From: Actinomycetota bacterium
Lineage (GTDB): Bacteria; Actinomycetota; Thermoleophilia; Gaiellales; Gaiellaceae
Length of the DNA: 8,937 nt
NCBI GenBank assembly: GCA_013811645.1
Contig: JACCUU010000282.1
Coordinates: forward strand, 1 to 8,937
Direction: 5' to 3'
Shown here piece by piece: positions 5,965-8,937 of the stretch. Position 1 is the stretch's first letter; each line of letters begins with the position of its first letter. Below the pieces are notes generated by a model that was given only the letters and a program-made list of their open reading frames with translations, searched no databases and was not told the DNA's origin. The position numbers were made by a program, and so were the translations under genes.

Positions 5965-6919
5965 GGCTGCGCGCCGTGCCGGTCTCCTCGGCGTGGCGCT
6001 TGTAGGCCTCGACGATCCGCTGGACGAGCTTGTGCCGTACGACGTCGGCATTGCCGAACTCGACGAAGCCGATGCCCTCGATGCCCGCGAGGATCTTGCG
6101 CACCTGGATCAGCCCGGACGCTTGCTCGCGCGGGAGGTCGATCTGCGTGATGTCGCCGGTCACGACCATCTTCGACCCGAATCCGAGTCGCGTGAGAAAC
6201 ATCTGCATCTGCTCGGGCGAGGTGTTCTGCGCCTCGTCGAGCACGATGAACGAGTCGTTGAGCGTGCGCCCGCGCATGAAGGCGAGCGGCGCGACCTCGA
6301 TCGTTCCGCGTTCCATGTACCCGGTGAGCCGCTCGGCCTCGATCATGTCGTAGAGGGCGTCGTAGAGCGGCCGCAGGTACGGGTCCACCTTGGCGAGCAT
6401 GTCGCCGGGCAGGAAGCCCAGCCGCTCGCCGGCCTCGACGGCGGGCCGCGTCAGGATGATCCGCCCGACGGTGCCTTCGGAGAGCGCCGCCACGGCGAGC
6501 GCCATCGCGAGGTACGTCTTCCCCGTTCCGGCGGGGCCGACCGCGAACGTCACCGTGCGGCGGCGGATCTCGTCGATGTAGCGCTTCTGGTTGACGGTCT
6601 TGGGGGAGATCTTCTTGCCGCGGTGCCGCCAGACGACGTCATCGAAGACCTCGCGAACGTCCTCTGCCTGGTCGATCGCGGCCAGAACCGCGCCGACCGT
6701 TTCCGGCCCGATCTGATGTCCGCCCTCGACGAGCTCGGTCAGCTCGTCGACGACAGCGCGGGCTGCGACCACGTGCTCCTCGTCTCCGCCGAGCGTGATC
6801 CTGTTGCCACGCAACGCGATCGTGCAGCCCAGTCGCTCCCGTAGCGCTTCGAGCACACCGTCCTCGACCCCGGCGAGCTCGGCCGCAACCTCGTTCGAGA
6901 CGTCCAACACCTGTTGCAT
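5960..6919 (-). CDS. phoH: PhoH-family ATPase
   Basis: A cytoplasmic P-loop ATPase of the PhoH/PhoL type, 319 residues, which is normal for the family. The N-terminal 95 residues form the small RNA-binding-like domain usual in this group (LGCTIALRGNRITLGG). The ATPase follows: KTVNQKRYIDEI (107-118) precedes the core, Walker A is GPAGTGKT (128-135), RPAVEAGERLGFLPGD (158-173) is a family signature, Walker B is FIVLDEAQN (224-232) and VTGDITQIDLP (253-263) is a further conserved element. The family is linked to RNA metabolism, and its gene habitually precedes ybeY, as here. The ATG at 6917-6919 gives the expected N-terminus, but the 13 nt before it are pyrimidine-rich and carry no Shine-Dalgarno; a stable hairpin lies just upstream. 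A GTG three codons later (6908-6910) is an alternative start with no better ribosome site. The 3' end feeds directly into ybeY. Confidence 0.96.
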   Translation of the reverse strand: MQQVLDVSNEVAAELAGVEDGVLEALRERLGCTIALRGNRITLGGDEEHVVAARAVVDELTELVEGGHQIGPETVGAVLAAIDQAEDVREVFDDVVWRHRGKKISPKTVNQKRYIDEIRRRTVTFAVGPAGTGKTYLAMALAVAALSEGTVGRIILTRPAVEAGERLGFLPGDMLAKVDPYLRPLYDALYDMIEAERLTGYMERGTIEVAPLAFMRGRTLNDSFIVLDEAQNTSPEQMQMFLTRLGFGSKMVVTGDITQIDLPREQASGLIQVRKILAGIEGIGFVEFGNADVVRHKLVQRIVEAYKRHAEETGTARSR

Positions 6920-6929
6920 CGAAGGGAGT

Positions 6930-6955
6930 GTAGGGCGAGGACGGCCTCGCCCTAC
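6930..6955 (-). promoter_or_regulatory. Perfect 11-bp hairpin between yqeY and phoH
   Basis: On the minus strand GTAGGGCGAGG, a 4-nt loop CCGT, and CCTCGCCCTAC form a perfect 11-bp, mostly G-C stem. It begins 7 nt after the yqeY stop and ends 10 nt before the phoH ATG, so it fills most of the 43-nt gap. There is no T-run after it on either strand. It could be a U-less terminator/attenuator, an RNA-stability element, or a structure controlling phoH translation. A bidirectional role is unlikely because both neighbours point the same way. Confidence 0.6.
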
Positions 6956-6962
6956 GGGCGCA

Positions 6963-7406
6963 TCAGGCGAGCTTTTCCTTGACCAACTGGCTCACCGTCG
7001 AGCCGTCAGCGCGGCCCGAGACCCGGTGCATGACCCCGGCCATCACGCGCCCAAGGTCACGGATGCTCGTCGCCCCCACTTCGGAGATCACGTCGTCGAT
7101 GATCTCCTCGACCTCCTCTTCGGAGAGCGGCTCCGGCATGAACTCCTCGAGAACCTCGAGCTCGTACTCCTCGTCTTCGGCCTGCTCCTCCCGGCCCCCA
7201 GCACGGAAGGCGTCAGCGGCCTCGAGCCGGCGCTTGCGCTCGCGCTGGAGCACCTGCAGCTCCTCGTCGTCCGACAACGGGCGCTCGAGCTCCTTCTCCG
7301 CGTTGCGGAGCGCGTTCAGGACGAGGCTGAGCGCGTCGCGGCGATCCGCGTCGCGAGCGAGCCGCGCCGCCTTCAGCTCGTCTTCGATGCGCCTAATGAG
7401 ACTCAT
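6963..7406 (-). CDS. yqeY: YqeY/GatB-like domain protein
   Basis: A 147-residue cytoplasmic protein of the YqeY family, which is related to the C-terminal tRNA-binding tail domain of GatB/GatE amidotransferases. The stand-alone protein has no settled biochemical role. Family features are the helical N-terminus LKAARLARDADRRDALSLV (11-29), the segment AADAFRAGGREEQAEDEEYE (63-82), LEEFMPEPLSEEEVEEII (86-103) and the C-terminal DLGRVMAGVMHRVSGRADG (117-135), matching the usual DMGKVM...GRADG pattern. The middle is strongly acidic. The ATG at 7404-7406 overlaps the HIT stop by 4 nt (ATGA), with GGGGTGA 4 nt upstream as a plausible Shine-Dalgarno. In many genomes rpsU sits just before yqeY; here the HIT gene abuts directly, so rpsU is absent at this position. 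The hairpin follows its stop. Confidence 0.93.
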   Translation of the reverse strand: MSLIRRIEDELKAARLARDADRRDALSLVLNALRNAEKELERPLSDDEELQVLQRERKRRLEAADAFRAGGREEQAEDEEYELEVLEEFMPEPLSEEEVEEIIDDVISEVGATSIRDLGRVMAGVMHRVSGRADGSTVSQLVKEKLA

Positions 7407-7768
7407 GACGTCACCCCGGCGAGCGCCGTCGCCACTCGGCCGGCGTCGACCCGTCCCCCGAGCACGTGCCAGTGGAGATGGAAGATGGTCTGGCCTGCAC
7501 CGGCGCCAACGTTCACCAGCACGCGATAGTCGTCCAGGCCGACGGTCGTTGCAGTCTCGGCGACGAAGCGAAGCATCCGTCCGGCTTCCTCGTCAGGGAA
7601 GTCATCGATGTCCTTGAACGTGTCGATGTGCCGCTTCGGAAGAACGAGAAGATGCGTCTCGGACACAGGGTTGATGTCGCGGATCGCGACGAACCCGTCC
7701 GCGCTCGCGACGTGATCTCCCTCGACGGCGAGGCGGCAGAAGAGGCAGTCCTCACGCTGCGACGGCAA
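7403..7768 (-). CDS. HIT-family (histidine triad) nucleotide-binding protein
   Basis: A 121-residue HIT-domain protein of the Hint branch, which hydrolyses AMP-linked compounds such as adenosine 5'-phosphoramidates in the cytoplasm; the natural substrate is unknown. The histidine triad is in GQTIFHLHWHVLGG (92-105), with H97, H99 and H101. The N-terminal CLFC (8-11), AIRDINPVSETHLLVLPKRH (28-47) and LLVLPKRHI are standard Hint features. The start is a TTG at 7766-7768. It is supported by GGAGGAGGG exactly 5 nt upstream and by the absence of any ATG or GTG in frame before the conserved CLFC. This start places the first 17 nt inside the end of mtaB, whose TGA is at 7752-7754. The downstream end overlaps yqeY by 4 nt. 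HIT genes after mtaB are common in this conserved cluster. Confidence 0.94.
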   Translation of the reverse strand: MPSQREDCLFCRLAVEGDHVASADGFVAIRDINPVSETHLLVLPKRHIDTFKDIDDFPDEEAGRMLRFVAETATTVGLDDYRVLVNVGAGAGQTIFHLHWHVLGGRVDAGRVATALAGVTS

Positions 7769-8937
7769 GGATTCCCTCCTCCGAGATGCCGACCGCTCGC
7801 GCCCGCACGATCCGACCGGCGTCCGCGTCCAGGAGCCACGGCGTGTAGTCGTCCCCGTAGCCGCGTCCCGGCCGGTCGACGAGCACGCGCTCCGTCGTTC
7901 CGAGCTTCGCCTCCCAACGACGCCGGCAAAGCTCGGCGGAGAGATCGCGCAGCCGAGCGCTCCGTTCCTTCTTGATGTTCGTCGGCACGGTGTCGGCCCC
8001 GGCGGTGGCGGTTCCTGGACGGGGCGAGTACGGAAAGACGTGCACCTTGTTGATTCCCGCCTGGGTCACGACCTGCAGCGTCCGTTCGAACGCCTGCTCG
8101 TCCTCGCCCGGGAAGCCGACGATCACGTCCGAGCTGAGGTTGAAATCAGACAGGGGCTCGAGCTTCGACAGGAACTGTGCCGCGCCGTAGCGACGTCCCA
8201 TCGCCCGCAGCACCTCGTCGTCCCCGGACTGCAGGGGAACGTGAAGATGCGCTGAGACCGAGGGAGTCTCGCGCAGCGCCTCGATCAGATCCCCGGTTAC
8301 GTGGTTCACCTCGATGGATGACAGCCGGAGCCGCTCCACTCCAGAAATCGCTCCGGCTTCCCGTACCAGGCTGGCGAGCGTATGGCCCGCCTCACGATCG
8401 CGGAAGCAGCCGAGGTTCACGCCCGTGAGCACGACCTCCGGATGCCCCTGCGAGACACGCTTGCGGATCTCGGCGAGGACGGCGTCAGCTCGCCGGCTGC
8501 GGGTACCGCCACGCACGAGCGGGATCACGCAGAACGCGCAGGAGAACGAGCACCCGTCCTGGATCTTGACGAAGGCGCGTGTCCGTTCGAGCCGGGCATC
8601 GGCCTGCACGCATCCGATCGCCCCCAGGTCCCGAGCGACGGCGTCCGGCAACGCTTCGCTCTTGGCGGATACGACGGTGACGTTGGTCGAGACCTGCGTG
8701 AAGGCACCTTCGAGGTTCGCCGCACAACCCGTGACGTAGACGCGTCCATGCGTCCGCGACGCGCGCGAAACTGCTTGCCGCGACTTCGAGACCGCCTCGT
8801 GGGTGACGCAACAGGTGTTGACGACCGCCACGTCACCTCCCCGCTCGACCTCCGTGTGACCGTCCGCGAGCAGACGTTCGCGGATCGCCTGCGCATCGGC
8901 GAACGAGACCTTGCAGCCCAGGAAGCGCGCGGAGAAG
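7752..8937 (-). CDS. mtaB: tRNA (t6A37) methylthiotransferase MtaB, 5' end beyond the window
   Basis: A radical-SAM enzyme that adds a methylthio group to N6-threonylcarbamoyladenosine at tRNA position 37. 394 residues are visible and only a short N-terminus is missing past the right edge. Numbering from the first visible residue, the N-terminal 4Fe-4S domain has cysteines in RFLGCK (C8), NTCCVT (C42) and TGCAAN (C71). The LGCK and NTCxVT patterns favour MtaB over MiaB, although the usual LGCKVN reads LGCKVS here. The radical-SAM cluster is CSFSCAFC (129-136). SSDVIVGFPGEDE and HVFPYSPRPGT are conserved SAM/TIM-barrel segments, and a TRAM-like RNA-binding domain (about 340-390) closes the protein. 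The reading frame is open through the window edge; an internal GTG at 8829-8831 would delete the first cluster cysteine and is not the start. It overlaps the HIT gene by 17 nt. No promoter for the cluster is in view. Confidence 0.95.
   Translation of the reverse strand, partial: FSARFLGCKVSFADAQAIRERLLADGHTEVERGGDVAVVNTCCVTHEAVSKSRQAVSRASRTHGRVYVTGCAANLEGAFTQVSTNVTVVSAKSEALPDAVARDLGAIGCVQADARLERTRAFVKIQDGCSFSCAFCVIPLVRGGTRSRRADAVLAEIRKRVSQGHPEVVLTGVNLGCFRDREAGHTLASLVREAGAISGVERLRLSSIEVNHVTGDLIEALRETPSVSAHLHVPLQSGDDEVLRAMGRRYGAAQFLSKLEPLSDFNLSSDVIVGFPGEDEQAFERTLQVVTQAGINKVHVFPYSPRPGTATAGADTVPTNIKKERSARLRDLSAELCRRRWEAKLGTTERVLVDRPGRGYGDDYTPWLLDADAGRIVRARAVGISEEGILAVAA
7774..7782 (-). promoter_or_regulatory. 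Ribosome binding site that fixes a TTG start for the HIT gene
   Basis: The minus strand reads GGAGGAGGG with a 5-nt spacer to TTG at 7766-7768. The site lies inside the 3' end of mtaB, so it was retained under coding constraint. It makes the rare TTG initiation codon convincing. Confidence 0.8.

Noticed and set aside
5801..6844. Plus-strand open frame of 347 codons opposite phoH and ybeY
   Set aside because: The composition mirrors the antisense strand (runs of D, R, E, H, L), and it overlaps two firmly identified genes.
7406..7413. TGACGTCA palindrome at the yqeY start (a eukaryotic cAMP-response element sequence), tempting next to a cyclase
   Set aside because: CREB-type elements have no meaning in bacteria, and bacterial CRP sites look different (TGTGA-N6-TCACA). 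It is a chance 8-bp palindrome over a start codon.

Overview
The window is a tightly packed, GC-rich bacterial chromosome segment in which every supported gene lies on the minus strand, so it reads from right to left. The strong G/C bias at third codon positions, frequent GTG starts, a TTG start and the protein styles (an actinobacterial-type DeoC start, an adenylate cyclase-ATPase-TPR protein, a compact YbeY) suggest a high-GC actinomycete-like organism. A deep lineage such as Thermoleophilia/Gaiellales is my best guess. That placement rests on remembered family resemblance, not on a search.

In transcription order the genes are: mtaB (tRNA ms2t6A methylthiotransferase, 5' end beyond the window), a HIT-family hydrolase, a YqeY/GatB-like protein, phoH (PhoH-type ATPase), ybeY (rRNA-processing metalloprotein), a DgkA-PAP2 membrane fusion, cdd (cytidine deaminase), era (ribosome-assembly GTPase), a 1110-residue class III nucleotide cyclase/ATPase/TPR protein, and the first 34 codons of a probable deoC (deoxyribose-phosphate aldolase), cut by the left edge. 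The stretch mtaB-HIT-yqeY-phoH-ybeY-dgkA-cdd-era is a well-known conserved bacterial neighbourhood devoted to tRNA/rRNA maturation, ribosome assembly, lipid-phosphate recycling and pyrimidine salvage.

Junctions are extremely tight. Four neighbouring pairs overlap by 4 nt (ATGA or GTGA), HIT overlaps mtaB by 17 nt, and ybeY starts 7 nt after phoH stops. Only three gaps exist: 43 nt before phoH, filled largely by a perfect 11-bp hairpin; 112 nt between cdd and era, with a weak terminator-like hairpin and a possible -10 box; and 72 nt between the cyclase and deoC. No stretch over 300 nt lacks a gene. I saw no rRNA, tRNA, CRISPR array, insertion sequence or phage gene.

Most of the window is ordinary core genome. 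The accessory element is the large cyclase-ATPase, translationally coupled to era in the slot where recO is often found. The other points worth checking are the hairpin that replaces a Shine-Dalgarno sequence in front of phoH, the DgkA-PAP2 fusion, and the possible transcription restart before era. I did not find convincing evidence of a wholly new multi-gene system.
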